From assembly GCA_946413265.1 (NCBI GenBank), contig CAMKJU010000001.1, positions 1-51,591 of the forward strand: DNA of 51,591 bases, given 5' to 3'. Within the stretch, counting starts at the first letter, position 1. Each line of letters starts with the position of its first letter. The position numbers and the translations under genes were made by a program. This document shows positions 10,252-18,344 of this stretch, piece after piece. The DNA is from an uncultured Lentisphaerota bacterium. GTDB taxonomy: Bacteria; Verrucomicrobiota; Kiritimatiellia; RFP12; UBA1067. A model generated the notes under the pieces. That model was not told where the DNA came from. It saw only the letters and a list, made by a program, of their open reading frames with translations, and ran no database searches.

Positions 10252-11265
10252 ATGGAAAACAAGAATTCTAATATCAGCAGGCGTTCCTTCATCGCCGCCG
10301 GGGCCGCCCTGGCGCTCGCGACGGAGCTTCGCGCCGCCGCACCTGCGGACACCGTCCGCAAGGTGAAACTGCCGGGCTTCAAGCCCCTCGACCTCCGCCG
10401 CCTCCAGATCAAGGTCGGCGCTGAGCGTCCCTTCAAGGCTGTACACATTTCGGACACGCACATCGTGCGCGCCGACGCGACCGAGAAGGATCCCCGCAAA
10501 CTGGACCTCGCCTCCAGACGGTATACCCACATGGCTTTTGGCGAACACTACCTGGCGGAGGCCGTGGCGGCGGCGCGGCGCGACAACGCGCTCCTGCTCC
10601 ACACCGGCGACATGATCGACTTCGTCTCCAACGCCAACCTCAGGCTCGTCGCACGCTACTTTGGCTCCGACGACTGGTTCGTCTCGTCCGGAAACCACGA
10701 GTTCTCGAAATACGTCGGCGAGGCGCGGGAGGACGCCGCCTACAAGGCGGACAGCTACGCGCGCGTCTCGGCGAGCTTCCCCAACGACCTGACCTTCGCG
10801 TCGCGCGTGGTGAATGGAGTGAACTTCGTCGCCGTGGACGACGTGTACTACAATTTCACGGCCGAGCAGCTCGCCCGCATGGAAAAGGAAGTCGCCAAGG
10901 GTCTGCCCATCGTCCTCATGTGCCACGTGCCGCTCTACACGCCGCGCCACCATGACGTCGAACTGAAGAAGTCAGGTGGTGTGTGTTCCTACGAGACGGG
11001 CGTTCCTGACGAGAAGATCGCCACATGGCGTGCCCCGAGGCGTCACCTGTCCAAGGAAGAGGAATGGCGCGACCGCCGCGTGCAGCAGCGTGCGGACGCC
11101 CCGACGAAGGAGTTCATCAAGTACATCAAGGCGCAGCCGCTCCTCAAGGCGATACTCTGCGGACACTGCCACGCCTTCTGGCAGGAACCGTTCTCGCAGA
11201 CCGCCGTGCAGTACGTCTGCTCCGCGACCTACATGGGCGAAGGATACGCCATCGATTTCATCTAA
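10252..11265 (+). CDS. Tat-exported calcineurin-like metallophosphoesterase
   Basis: 337 residues. A twin-arginine signal (ISRRSFIAAGAALALA, residues 8-23) predicts export of the folded, metal-loaded enzyme. The five blocks of the calcineurin-like phosphoesterase family are in order: VHISDTHI (D68, H70), HTGDMID (D120), SSGNHEF (N148, H149), LMCHVPLY and CGHCHA near the C-terminus. These residues bind the two metal ions. Substrate unknown. The ATG at 10252 is chosen because the signal peptide begins there and a -10 box lies directly upstream. Divergent from the lactonase-GH78 gene over 120 bases; followed 16 bases later by a thioesterase gene. Confidence 0.88.
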   Translation: MENKNSNISRRSFIAAGAALALATELRAAAPADTVRKVKLPGFKPLDLRRLQIKVGAERPFKAVHISDTHIVRADATEKDPRKLDLASRRYTHMAFGEHYLAEAVAAARRDNALLLHTGDMIDFVSNANLRLVARYFGSDDWFVSSGNHEFSKYVGEAREDAAYKADSYARVSASFPNDLTFASRVVNGVNFVAVDDVYYNFTAEQLARMEKEVAKGLPIVLMCHVPLYTPRHHDVELKKSGGVCSYETGVPDEKIATWRAPRRHLSKEEEWRDRRVQQRADAPTKEFIKYIKAQPLLKAILCGHCHAFWQEPFSQTAVQYVCSATYMGEGYAIDFI

Positions 11266-11281
11266 CAAAAGGGAAAATCCC

Positions 11282-11683
11282 ATGTCAAGATTCACGACGA
11301 TCGAAGACGCACGGGGCTACTTCTCGTGCGACAGGTTCGCCACGGAGAACGGAATGACGCTGGACGAGCTGGACGAGACCCATGCCGTCACGAGCCTGAC
11401 CGTCGACGCCCGTCACAAGAACGCTTACGGCGGCGTGATGGGCGGGGCGATATTCACCCTCGCAGACTTCGCGTTCGCCGCGCTGTCGAACGACCGCGAG
11501 CGGATCACGGTCGCCCAGCAGGTAAGCATCAACTACCTCTCGCCCGTCAAGGGCGACCGGCTTGTCGCCACGGCCCGCTACAAGAAGGACGGCCGCAACT
11601 CGTGCGTCGTGAACGTCGATGTCGTCGACGACACGGGCCGCGAAATCGCCCAGTTCGTCGGAACGGGATTCAAGCTGAAGTAG
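11282..11683 (+). CDS. Hotdog-fold thioesterase (PaaI-like)
   Basis: 133 residues, standard size. NAYGGVMGGAIFTLADFAF at about 47-65 is the PaaI/4HBT motif in which the conserved helix and Asp or Asn assist hydrolysis of an acyl-CoA thioester; QQVSINYLSPVKGDRLVATA and FVGTGFKLK complete the fold. AGGGA precedes the ATG. It follows the phosphoesterase closely and ends in a terminator shared with the convergent helicase gene. The acyl substrate cannot be told. Confidence 0.85.
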   Translation: MSRFTTIEDARGYFSCDRFATENGMTLDELDETHAVTSLTVDARHKNAYGGVMGGAIFTLADFAFAALSNDRERITVAQQVSINYLSPVKGDRLVATARYKKDGRNSCVVNVDVVDDTGREIAQFVGTGFKLK

Positions 11684-11704
11684 GCGGATTGGGTCCGCCT
11701 ACTT
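11678..11704. terminator. Bidirectional terminator overlapping two stop codons
   Basis: Perfect 11-bp stem AAGTAGGCGGA/TCCGCCTACTT with loop TTGGG between the convergent thioesterase and helicase genes. Both TAG stop codons lie inside the stem. Confidence 0.8.
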
Positions 11705-14700
11705 CCGACGGAATGCTGCGTCGAGATAAGTGCGCGCCTTCGGCGTAAGTACGGAGAGCCCGAAACGCTTGAGTGTCTCGCGATAGAGCGCGTCGCGCTC
11801 GCACGCGCCAAAGTCCGTCTCCACATCGCGCATCGCCTGCGCCAGTTCGTCTAGCGGGATCGTGTCGATCGCGCGTTTCAACGGTTGCTTGTGCCGCGCG
11901 GCTGAGGCGCGCACCGCCGTTACGCCGGGCGGGAGAGACGAGGCGGATCGCGGCGAGCGCGAGGAGCCCGCCCTGCCGGCGGACGCGACAGAGCCAGTTG
12001 AGGACGGAGGCTCGCTCGTTTCAAGGGCATCGAGGAGGCCGAGGAGCGACTCTTCCGCACGCTTGCGGTCAAGCGCCCAGTCTACGCTCCAGATGCGCGT
12101 AACATACCAGCCCAGTCCCTTCAGCACAGAGGCACGCAACTCGTCGCGGTCGCGCACCGTACGTTGCGACGCATAAGCGGGGCCGTCGCACTCGATCGCG
12201 AGCAAGTAACCATCGCCGTCCGGACGCCGCACGCCGAGGTCGATGCGGAATGCGCTCGCGCCCACCTGTTCGTCGACCTCCCACTTGTGCTCGCGCAGGA
12301 ACGCGGCGACCGTCGCGGGGAAGGATTCGGATGAAGGTCGCGACAAGCGAGGTTCCCCCGCATTTTCCATTTTACACTTTACACTTTCCATTTGCTTCTC
12401 GGCGTATTCGAGGAAGCTGCGGAGGTGCGCAGCGCCGGTGGCGGAGGTGCGAGAGAGGTCGATCTGCGAGCCGTGGATGCTGGCGAACACGACCACCTGC
12501 TCCTTCGCGCGCGTCACGGCCACATTGAGTCGGCGCTCGCCGCCGTCGCGGTTGAGCGGGCCGAAGTTCATCGCGAACTTGCCGTCTGCGTCGGGCGCGT
12601 AGCCCACGCTGAAGAGGATCACGTCGCGTTCGTCGCCCTGCACGTTCTCGAGATTCTTCACGAAGAACGGCTCCGGGGCGTCCTCGGCAAACAGCGCCTC
12701 AAGCGACGGGTCTTTCTCGCGACGCGCGTCTACGAGGTCCTCGATGAGTTCCTGCTGCGCCTGGCTGAACGTCACCACGCCGATGGAGCGCGGCTTGTAG
12801 CCGGGTTCCTTCGCCTTCGCGAAGATGTAGTCCACGAGGGCGCGCGCTTCCACCTCGTTCGTGCGCGTGGCGCGACGGTCGTACACGCCTCCCTCCACGA
12901 ACTCGAAACGCACGCCGAGACGCGGCGTCGTGCGCGCGCAGGGGAACGTGTTGAGCCGGTCGTCGTAGTAGTTGTGGTTGCTGAAGGCGATCAGCGACTC
13001 GTGGCGGCTGCGGTAGTGCCAACTGAGGTGCGAGGAGTAGACACCCGCCGCAAGGCACTCGTCGAGGATGGACTCCATGTCCTCCGGCACATCTTCGTCC
13101 TCGGCGTCCGCCTCGCTCTCGCCCTTCTGGAAGAAGTTCGTGGGCGGCATCTGCTTCGGGTCGCCAACCACGACGAGCTGCTTCGCGCGCGCGATGACGC
13201 CGATTGCGTCCCAGACGGGAATCTGCGACGCCTCGTCGAACACGACGAGGTCGAACGGCGCCGCGTCAGGCGGCAGGTACTGCGCCACGGAGAGCGGGCT
13301 CATGAGGAAGCACGGCTTGAGGACGGCGGCGAGCGACGGAATCTCCGCGAGCAGCTGGCGCACGGGCTTCTGCCGAGCCTTCTTCTCGCACTCGCGGCGG
13401 AGGATGCCGAGCTCGCTTGCGGCGGGACAATCCTCCGCGCGGCGGCGCGGGAGACGTGCGGCGAGGCGCGCGAACACCTCGCCCTTCGCCTCTTCACGCG
13501 CCTGCTCGTCAAGTGCACGGAAGCGCATAACGCGCTCCTCCTGTGAGATGCCGGTGAAGCGCGCGAGAACCTGCTGCGCGCCCACGACGTCGTCGATCAT
13601 CTTCGCCGCGTAGGCCGCGTCGAAGCGGCGTGCGGCCTCCTCGGCGTCGAATCCCTCGCCCTCAAGCGAGCGCACGAGCGGCGCAAGTCCGCGCTGGACG
13701 GCGTCCGCGCGCGACGCGCGGTAACCGAGCGCGCCGCGCAGGCCGTCGGACGCCTCCACTAGCGCATCCGCCGCCTCGGGCGTGAGTTTCCGCGCCGTGC
13801 CGAACGGCACGTACGCGCGGTTGCGGAACGCGCCCATCAACCGTCCGAAGAATCCCTTGCGCGACGACGCGGCAAGGTCCTGAGCTGCCGCGCGGAAGTT
13901 ACGCTCGAAAACCGGCGACCAGTCCGCATCCTTCGCGGGCGCAAGCGCGTCCACCACGTCGGGGGACGTCGCAGCCCAGTCGTTCGCGAGCCTCACGACG
14001 CACTGGCGCGCCTCCTCGCGCGCCTCCTGCGTCTGCGTGAGTGTGTCGATCGAAAGGCGCGCGCCCTCCGGCAGGCCGCCCTCCGCGATAGCCAGCGCGA
14101 AGCAGTCGTAGGCCGAGAGGCCATTCGGATACACGCGGTGCAGCGCGCGCACGTATGCATCCAGTTCCCCGCGCGCGGTATCCAGCTGGTCCGCGTTGAG
14201 CGTCCAGCCCTGTGGTCCGCGGCAGTCCGGCACGTTCAGCGCCTCTGCGAACTGCGCGAGCACCTCCGTCTTTCCTGACTTGTTGGAGTGCAGTTCGAGG
14301 CAGAACGGCTTGAGGCCGATCTTCGCGAGGCGGTTGTGAACTACGTCGAGGGCGGCCTTCTTCTCGGAGACGAAGAGCACCCGCCGTCCGTGCGCGAGGT
14401 TGTGCGCGATGAGGTTCGTGATCGTCTGGCTCTTGCCCGTGCCGGGCGGACCATGCAGCACGAACGTCTTGCCCAGCTGGGAGTAAAGCACCGCCGCGAG
14501 CTGCGAGGAGTCTGCGCTGAGCGGACAGAACAGCTCCGCCGGCTGGATGTTCTTCGCGATCTCCTCCGGCGGGAACACCTTCACGCCGTCGTCGAACACG
14601 CCGCCGCCGCGTACGAGGTGGTCCACGAGCGCATGCTGGCGCAGCGCGTCGAGGCGGCCCGTGAGGTCCTTCCACATCACGAACTTGCCGAACGAGAACT

Positions 14701-15328
14701 GTCCGAGCGCGAGCTCGCGCGTCACCTCCCAGCCCGGCTGGTCCTTCACTGCCGCGCGGAACGCCTCGACCACCTTCGTCACGTCCACGCCATGCGAGTC
14801 CTGCGGCGGCGGATCGACGTCTGGCACCGTCACGCGGTACTGGCTGCGCAGGAGCTCGAGGAGCGTCGCGTTGACTATCGTCTCCTCGTCAAGCTGCGCG
14901 AGGCGGAAGTCCGAGACGCCCTTCCGAACGAGCTTCACGGGCATCAGGAGAAGCGGCGCACGGTAGGACTTCTCGTCCTTGGGCGACACCTTCCAGCGCA
15001 AAAAGCCGATTGCGAGGAAGAGAGTGTTCACGCCGCTTTCCTCGAGGTCTGACTTCGCCACGCGGAACAGCACCTTAAGCCGACGCTTCGTCTCGTCGGG
15101 CGTGCAGCCCGAGACGAGGAAGTTTTCGGTCGGGTCGCCGAAAGCGATGGACACGACCTCGTCTGACGCAAGCTGGTCCTCAAGGCGCGCGATGTCGCGG
15201 CAGGCGAGGGGAATCACCTGCTTCACGTCGCGGACGTTCAGCATGCGGTTACGCAGTGAGAGGTCGAGCAGTTTCTGCGTCCAGCGCACAACGCGCGGAG
15301 GCAACGAATTTTGTTGATTGTTTTCCAC
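11699..15328 (-). CDS. DUF4011-type SF1 helicase fused to a restriction-like nuclease (defence candidate)
   Basis: 1209 residues from a GTG at 15328. N-terminal DUF4011-like region (WTQKLLDLSLRNRMLN at about 16-31), SF1 helicase with Walker A GPPGTGKS at 293-300, Walker B VVFDEASQIP, motif III VVGDPKQMPP, and helicase motifs V/VI near NVQGDERDVI and NVAVTRAKEQ. The C-terminal third has a Vsr/MTES_1575-like nuclease (FRIDLGVRRPDGDGYLLAIE, then CDG), then a DUF3320-like tail. This architecture matches helicase-nuclease proteins reported in anti-phage screens (the hhe type, by my recollection). No partner genes. The start is set by a promoter whose TATAAT ends 7 bases before the GTG. A repeat-derived insert (MESVKCKMENA) joins helicase and nuclease. 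Confidence 0.88.
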   Translation of the reverse strand: MENNQQNSLPPRVVRWTQKLLDLSLRNRMLNVRDVKQVIPLACRDIARLEDQLASDEVVSIAFGDPTENFLVSGCTPDETKRRLKVLFRVAKSDLEESGVNTLFLAIGFLRWKVSPKDEKSYRAPLLLMPVKLVRKGVSDFRLAQLDEETIVNATLLELLRSQYRVTVPDVDPPPQDSHGVDVTKVVEAFRAAVKDQPGWEVTRELALGQFSFGKFVMWKDLTGRLDALRQHALVDHLVRGGGVFDDGVKVFPPEEIAKNIQPAELFCPLSADSSQLAAVLYSQLGKTFVLHGPPGTGKSQTITNLIAHNLAHGRRVLFVSEKKAALDVVHNRLAKIGLKPFCLELHSNKSGKTEVLAQFAEALNVPDCRGPQGWTLNADQLDTARGELDAYVRALHRVYPNGLSAYDCFALAIAEGGLPEGARLSIDTLTQTQEAREEARQCVVRLANDWAATSPDVVDALAPAKDADWSPVFERNFRAAAQDLAASSRKGFFGRLMGAFRNRAYVPFGTARKLTPEAADALVEASDGLRGALGYRASRADAVQRGLAPLVRSLEGEGFDAEEAARRFDAAYAAKMIDDVVGAQQVLARFTGISQEERVMRFRALDEQAREEAKGEVFARLAARLPRRRAEDCPAASELGILRRECEKKARQKPVRQLLAEIPSLAAVLKPCFLMSPLSVAQYLPPDAAPFDLVVFDEASQIPVWDAIGVIARAKQLVVVGDPKQMPPTNFFQKGESEADAEDEDVPEDMESILDECLAAGVYSSHLSWHYRSRHESLIAFSNHNYYDDRLNTFPCARTTPRLGVRFEFVEGGVYDRRATRTNEVEARALVDYIFAKAKEPGYKPRSIGVVTFSQAQQELIEDLVDARREKDPSLEALFAEDAPEPFFVKNLENVQGDERDVILFSVGYAPDADGKFAMNFGPLNRDGGERRLNVAVTRAKEQVVVFASIHGSQIDLSRTSATGAAHLRSFLEYAEKQMESVKCKMENAGEPRLSRPSSESFPATVAAFLREHKWEVDEQVGASAFRIDLGVRRPDGDGYLLAIECDGPAYASQRTVRDRDELRASVLKGLGWYVTRIWSVDWALDRKRAEESLLGLLDALETSEPPSSTGSVASAGRAGSSRSPRSASSLPPGVTAVRASAARHKQPLKRAIDTIPLDELAQAMRDVETDFGACERDALYRETLKRFGLSVLTPKARTYLDAAFRRK
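12361..12393. repeat. Short-period repeat inside the helicase-nuclease gene
   Basis: A run of 7-8 bp units (ATGGAAAG, TGTAAAG, TGTAAA, ATGGAAA on the minus strand) reads in frame as MESVKCKMEN at the junction between helicase and nuclease domains. AT-rich in a GC-rich gene, so likely an inserted repeat tolerated in a linker. Confidence 0.6.
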
Positions 15329-15335
15329 GCGGCGA

Positions 15336-15365
15336 ATTATACCAAAATCCACCGCCCCCGCGCAA
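15336..15365 (-). promoter_or_regulatory. Promoter of the helicase-nuclease gene
   Basis: TTGCGC (15360-15365), 18-base spacer, TATAAT (15336-15341), then 7 bases to the GTG start at 15328. The predicted transcript begins at or next to the start codon. Confidence 0.65.
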
Positions 15366-15382
15366 GGCACATGCTTTTAACG

Positions 15383-15604
15383 CACGGATTACAAATCCTC
15401 CCCCTCCCGCCGCCGCCCCGCCCGCAGAGCCTGGCGCAGTCGAGCAGCTTCAGCCTGATCCTCCCGACGCCGTCCGGCCAGGTCATCTGGCCCGCGAGAG
15501 ATGTTCCTGAACCTCCCCGTGGCGCGGTCCGACAGCTGGCCCGATGGGCTTTGCATGTGCGCTACGCCCTACACGTGCGAAGAATTAGGGATTTGTAATT
15601 CGTG
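15383..15604. repeat. Separated 16-bp inverted repeat
   Basis: CACGGATTACAAATCC at 15383-15398 recurs inverted with one mismatch at 15589-15604, where it codes for the last residues of the M16 peptidase. The arms flank about 190 bases holding a doubtful small gene. Confidence 0.55.
15389..15556 (-). CDS. Doubtful small protein (55 aa)
   Basis: ATG at 15556 to TAA at 15389, between the peptidase and the helicase gene. The product starts MQSPSGQLSDRATGRF and ends in a charged, helical stretch (AEAARLRQALRAGRRREGED). A weak AGGG lies 11 bases upstream. The frame fits between the arms of an inverted repeat. In GC-rich DNA such frames arise by chance, so this is a low-confidence call; the alternative is a non-coding spacer or gene remnant. 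Confidence 0.25.
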   Translation of the reverse strand: MQSPSGQLSDRATGRFRNISRGPDDLAGRRREDQAEAARLRQALRAGRRREGEDL

Positions 15605-16838
15605 GCGTAACCCATGAAACAGATTTCTTCGCGTCGTCGAGTATTTCGTTGGCGATGGCGAGGACGTCGTCCGCCGTGACGGCGGCGATGCCGGCCACGA
15701 CCTCGTCCGGCGGGAGGATGCGTCCGTACGTCTGCACGCAGTTGCCGAAGTAGAACAGGCGCGCGCGCACCTGCTCAAGGCCGAGGCGGAAGTTGCCGAC
15801 GAGGTACTCCTTCGTGCGCTTCAGCTCGGCGGCGCCGGGACGCTTCGCGCGGATGCGCGCGAACTCGCGTTCGATCGTCTCGACAGCCTGTTGCACGCGG
15901 TCCGTCGCGAGTCCGGCCGTGACGGCCCAGCCGCCCGTCTCCTCGAAGAACTGGATCTGCGAGCGGATGTCGTAGCTTAGGCCGCGCCTCTCGCGCACGC
16001 TCTGGAAGAGGCGCGAGCTCATCGACCGCCCCATCAGGGCGTCGAACACGTTCGCCGCGTACTTCTTCCACGCCGGCGCACGCACGCCGAACGTACGAAA
16101 TCCAAGTGCGAGCTGGACCTGCTGGATGTCGCGTTCCGCACGTACCTCCTTCACGGGACGCGGACGCGCCTTCACGGGCACGAAGGGAAGCGGATTGCCC
16201 TCCGCAAGCCCGCCCAGCGCCTTCTCCACGAGTGCGCGCGCCGCAGCCGGCTCGAAGCGGCCCGCCACAACGGCCGTGGTGGCGGACGGCACGTACGCCT
16301 TGCGGATGTAGTCGCGCAGACACTTTGGCGTCATCTTGTCGAGCGTCGCGGCGGAACCGGCTATCGGCAGTCCAAGCGGATTGTTCGGGAAGAGCGCACG
16401 GGAGAGGTTTTCGGACGCCACCGAGTCCGGCTCGTCCGCGTACATCTTGATTTCCTCGAGGATCACCTGACGCTCACGCGCGAACTCCGCATCGGGAATC
16501 GCCGCGTGCAGATACATGTCGGAGATGATGTCCACTGCCGTCGCGAGGTAGTCGCATGGGAGGTAGGCATAGAAGCACGTCCCCTCCTCGCTCGTGTAGG
16601 CGTTGAAGTTGCCGCCGCGTCCCTCGATGGCCTGGCTGATCTCCAGCGCCGTGCGCTTTTTCGTGCCCTTGAAGAGCATGTGCTCGATGAAATGCGAGAT
16701 GCCGGCGTCGGACGGCCCCTCGTGTCGGCTCCCGCTCGCCACGAACAGCCCGAAGCACGCGCTCTCCACATGGTCGTCCGGCACGAGGACGAGTTTCAGT
16801 CCGTTATCCAGCGTCTCAAGCGTTGCAACCGGCAGCAT
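15585..16838 (-). CDS. M16-family zinc peptidase
   Basis: 417 residues, the size of single-unit M16B peptidases (processing-peptidase-like). The inverted zinc motif HFIEH is at 49-53 and the third zinc ligand Glu about 75 residues later (VILEEI, near 128-129). DALMGRSMSSRLFQSVRERRGLSYDI is the typical C-terminal half motif. No signal peptide is visible. It overlaps the hisA stop by 23 bases, so the two are co-transcribed and probably translationally coupled. Confidence 0.93.
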   Translation of the reverse strand: MLPVATLETLDNGLKLVLVPDDHVESACFGLFVASGSRHEGPSDAGISHFIEHMLFKGTKKRTALEISQAIEGRGGNFNAYTSEEGTCFYAYLPCDYLATAVDIISDMYLHAAIPDAEFARERQVILEEIKMYADEPDSVASENLSRALFPNNPLGLPIAGSAATLDKMTPKCLRDYIRKAYVPSATTAVVAGRFEPAAARALVEKALGGLAEGNPLPFVPVKARPRPVKEVRAERDIQQVQLALGFRTFGVRAPAWKKYAANVFDALMGRSMSSRLFQSVRERRGLSYDIRSQIQFFEETGGWAVTAGLATDRVQQAVETIEREFARIRAKRPGAAELKRTKEYLVGNFRLGLEQVRARLFYFGNCVQTYGRILPPDEVVAGIAAVTADDVLAIANEILDDAKKSVSWVTPRITNP

Positions 16839-17550
16839 CGTTCATTTCCTTCAAGGTGGTGCGTCCGTCGTAAAGGGCCTTTCCGACGATGGCGGCGCGC
16901 AGGTTGGGTCGGGCGAGGGCGATGAGGTTCGCGACGTCGCGCGGGGATGAGACGCCGCCTGAGGCGGTGATCTGGCAGGACGGCGCGGCGTCGCAGATCG
17001 CCGCCATCTGACCGAGGTTCGGACCGCCAAGCATGCCGTCCGTCGCGGTGTCCGTGTAGATGATCGTCTTCACGCCGATTTCGGCCACGGCGCGGGCGAG
17101 GTCCACGGCCTTCACCTGCGTGGTGGTGACCCAGCCGCGCGTCTGCACGAAACCGTCGCGCGCGTCAATGCCCACGGCCACGCGGTCGCCATATTGTTCC
17201 ACGGCGCGCGTGAGGAACGCGGGGTCCTCGAGCGCCGCCGAGCCGATGATCGCGCGCGTTGCGCCGGCTTCAAGGACTGACGCGAGCGTCTCGGGCGTGC
17301 GGATGCCGCCGCCCACTTCCACGGGCCGACCGAACGCGGCGATGATGGCGCGGATCACGTCCGCATGGCGCGGCGTGCCGGCGAAGGCGCCGTCGAGGTC
17401 CACGACGTGCAGCTCGCGGCCGCCCTGGTCTCGCCAGTCGCGCGCCTGCGCGGCGGGATCGTCGTTGTAGGTGGTCACGTCGTCGGCGCGCCCCTGGCGG
17501 AGGCGCACGCACACGCCCCCCTTCAAATCAATTGCAGGTAGAATTAACAT
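16816..17550 (-). CDS. hisA: HisA, phosphoribosylformimino-AICAR-phosphate isomerase
   Basis: 244 residues, full length. Catalyses the Amadori isomerisation of ProFAR in histidine biosynthesis. MLILPAIDLKGGVCVRL carries the catalytic Asp8; VEVGGGIRT, VAVGIDARDG, YTDTATDGMLGGPN (second catalytic Asp) and ASGGVSS are all present. The ATG is chosen at 17550; upstream is only a 17-base gap to the tRNA-Thr 3' end and no good ribosome site. In the uninfected genome the gene was probably transcribed with the tRNA; the prophage now separates it from that promoter. Not in a his cluster. Confidence 0.93.
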   Translation of the reverse strand: MLILPAIDLKGGVCVRLRQGRADDVTTYNDDPAAQARDWRDQGGRELHVVDLDGAFAGTPRHADVIRAIIAAFGRPVEVGGGIRTPETLASVLEAGATRAIIGSAALEDPAFLTRAVEQYGDRVAVGIDARDGFVQTRGWVTTTQVKAVDLARAVAEIGVKTIIYTDTATDGMLGGPNLGQMAAICDAAPSCQITASGGVSSPRDVANLIALARPNLRAAIVGKALYDGRTTLKEMNDAAGCNA

Positions 17551-17567
17551 AAGATGGTTTTCCCAAT

Positions 17568-17612
17568 TGGAGCCGGCAGAGGGATTCGAACCCCCGACCA
17601 GCGGTTTACAAA
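17568..17612 (-). other. Prophage attachment site: 3' part of tRNA-Thr(TGT)
   Basis: On the minus strand the anticodon loop TTTGTAA, the anticodon 3' stem ACCGC, a GGGGG-TTCGAAT-CCCTC T-arm, acceptor TGCCGGC, discriminator T and CCA are intact, but the 5' half of a cloverleaf is absent: bases beyond 17612 do not pair. This is the duplicated tRNA end left by integration; the complete tRNA should lie at the other prophage end, outside the window. Next to hisA (17 bases). Confidence 0.85.
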
Positions 17613-17771
17613 ACATGCCATGGACGTGAAACTTGAAACACGTTGAACACGTGGAGCAAAATCTCGCGTTATATGAACACTTCGCACACATAGAGCACGG
17701 TTTGTCAGCACCCGTGTCAGCACGCGCCAACTACTAGGGGCTGTTCGCAGGGCATTGTACCACGCCGGAAA
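17613..17771. other. Prophage end: attachment-arm type repeats, no gene
   Basis: Non-coding. It contains near repeats (TTGAAACACG then TTGAACACG at about 17633-17652; GAACAC followed by GAGCA twice, about 17646-17695) and two operator-like boxes TTGTCAGCAC (17702-17711) and GTGTCAGCAC (17714-17723). The former could be integrase arm sites. A possible leftward -10 box TACAAT lies at 17754-17759. Confidence 0.4.
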
Positions 17772-17810
17772 ACCTACCGAAAAAACTTTTTTAACTTTTT
17801 TTCGGTAGGT
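17772..17810. terminator. 14-bp perfect inverted repeat, terminator or operator
   Basis: ACCTACCGAAAAAA (17772-17785) and TTTTTTCGGTAGGT (17797-17810) form a strong hairpin with an 11-base loop at the prophage end. On the minus strand the stem is followed by TTTT, so it could stop leftward transcription. It also contains the A-tract element seen at other promoters, and it abuts the -35 of the early promoter. Confidence 0.5.
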
Positions 17811-17812
17811 GC

Positions 17813-17841
17813 TTGCATCTGCCAAGAGTTTGTGGTATCAT
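17813..17841 (+). promoter_or_regulatory. Early rightward phage promoter
   Basis: TTGCAT (17813-17818), 17-base spacer, TATCAT (17836-17841), followed by GTTCGGCG as in the other two phage promoters (RTTCGSG). An operator-like box GTGCTTGCAT (17809-17818) covers the -35. The first gene starts 34 bases after the -10 box, with an AGGAGA ribosome site. Confidence 0.65.
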
Positions 17842-17874
17842 GTTCGGCGTCACGGCAAAACAGGAGAGTTTCAA

Positions 17875-18147
17875 ATGGCTTCAAACAGAGACACCAACAA
17901 AAGGCTCAAGGGCATAGGACTGCCAATCGAGCTTTGCGTCAAGTACGAGAGGTTGTGCGGCATCCCGCCGGGAAGGAAACCGTCCTTCACCGAGAAGTTC
18001 CGCGTCTCGGAGGCGATGATTTCGGCGCTGGAGGCTGGCGTAAGGAACGTCCAGCTCACGTCGGAAGACTACGAACAAATAGCCAAAGAGGTAAAGAGAA
18101 ATGAGAACAGCCGCAAAGGTAGGGGGAACGCCGATGTCGAAGGCTAG
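17875..18147 (+). CDS. Predicted DNA-binding early protein (90 aa)
   Basis: First gene of the rightward early operon. ATG at 17875 after AGGAGA. The protein (MASNRDTNKRLKGIGLPIEL...) has a central stretch KFRVSEAMISALEAGVRNVQL that could form a helix-turn-helix, and a Lys/Arg-rich tail. No firm family match. As the first gene behind an operator-bearing promoter it may be a regulator, but this is inference from position and composition. Confidence 0.7.
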   Translation: MASNRDTNKRLKGIGLPIELCVKYERLCGIPPGRKPSFTEKFRVSEAMISALEAGVRNVQLTSEDYEQIAKEVKRNENSRKGRGNADVEG

Positions 18148-18319
18148 CCCCATTTGCTTCAGGTACAGGGGGCGCGTCCTGGCTTTGAGCCCGGAGACAT
18201 CGCTCAAGATCAGAAAGATCGCCGAGGACGGCGGGAAGAGCGTGGACAGCGTTCTTTCCACCCTTCTCGAAAAGGCGCAATGCGTCGGCAACGGTCTTTT
18301 TTTGCCTGCTAGGTGCTAG
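18101..18319 (+). CDS. Small hypothetical protein (72 aa), possible RHH fold
   Basis: Overlaps the previous gene by 47 bases. ATG at 18101 has GAGG about 10 bases upstream; an alternative start at 18134 (MSKASPICF) also follows a purine run. The part SPETSLKIRKIAEDGGKSVDSVLSTLLEKAQ resembles a ribbon-helix-helix DNA-binding segment. The stop codon lies inside the palindrome GTGCTAGCAC (18313-18322). Confidence 0.6.
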   Translation: MRTAAKVGGTPMSKASPICFRYRGRVLALSPETSLKIRKIAEDGGKSVDSVLSTLLEKAQCVGNGLFLPARC

Positions 18320-18322
18320 CAC
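18313..18322. promoter_or_regulatory. GTGCTAGCAC palindrome, operator-like site 1
   Basis: Perfect 10-bp palindrome between two early genes; the exact sequence recurs at 33348-33357 and 42916-42925, with variants at the phage promoters. Confidence 0.45.
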
Positions 18323-18344
18323 TTGTTAGCGAGGAAGGAGAAAG

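Noticed and set aside
17568..17640. Complete tRNA-Thr gene
   Set aside because: Only the 3' part folds. The bases that should form the anticodon 5' stem, D-arm and acceptor 5' strand do not pair.
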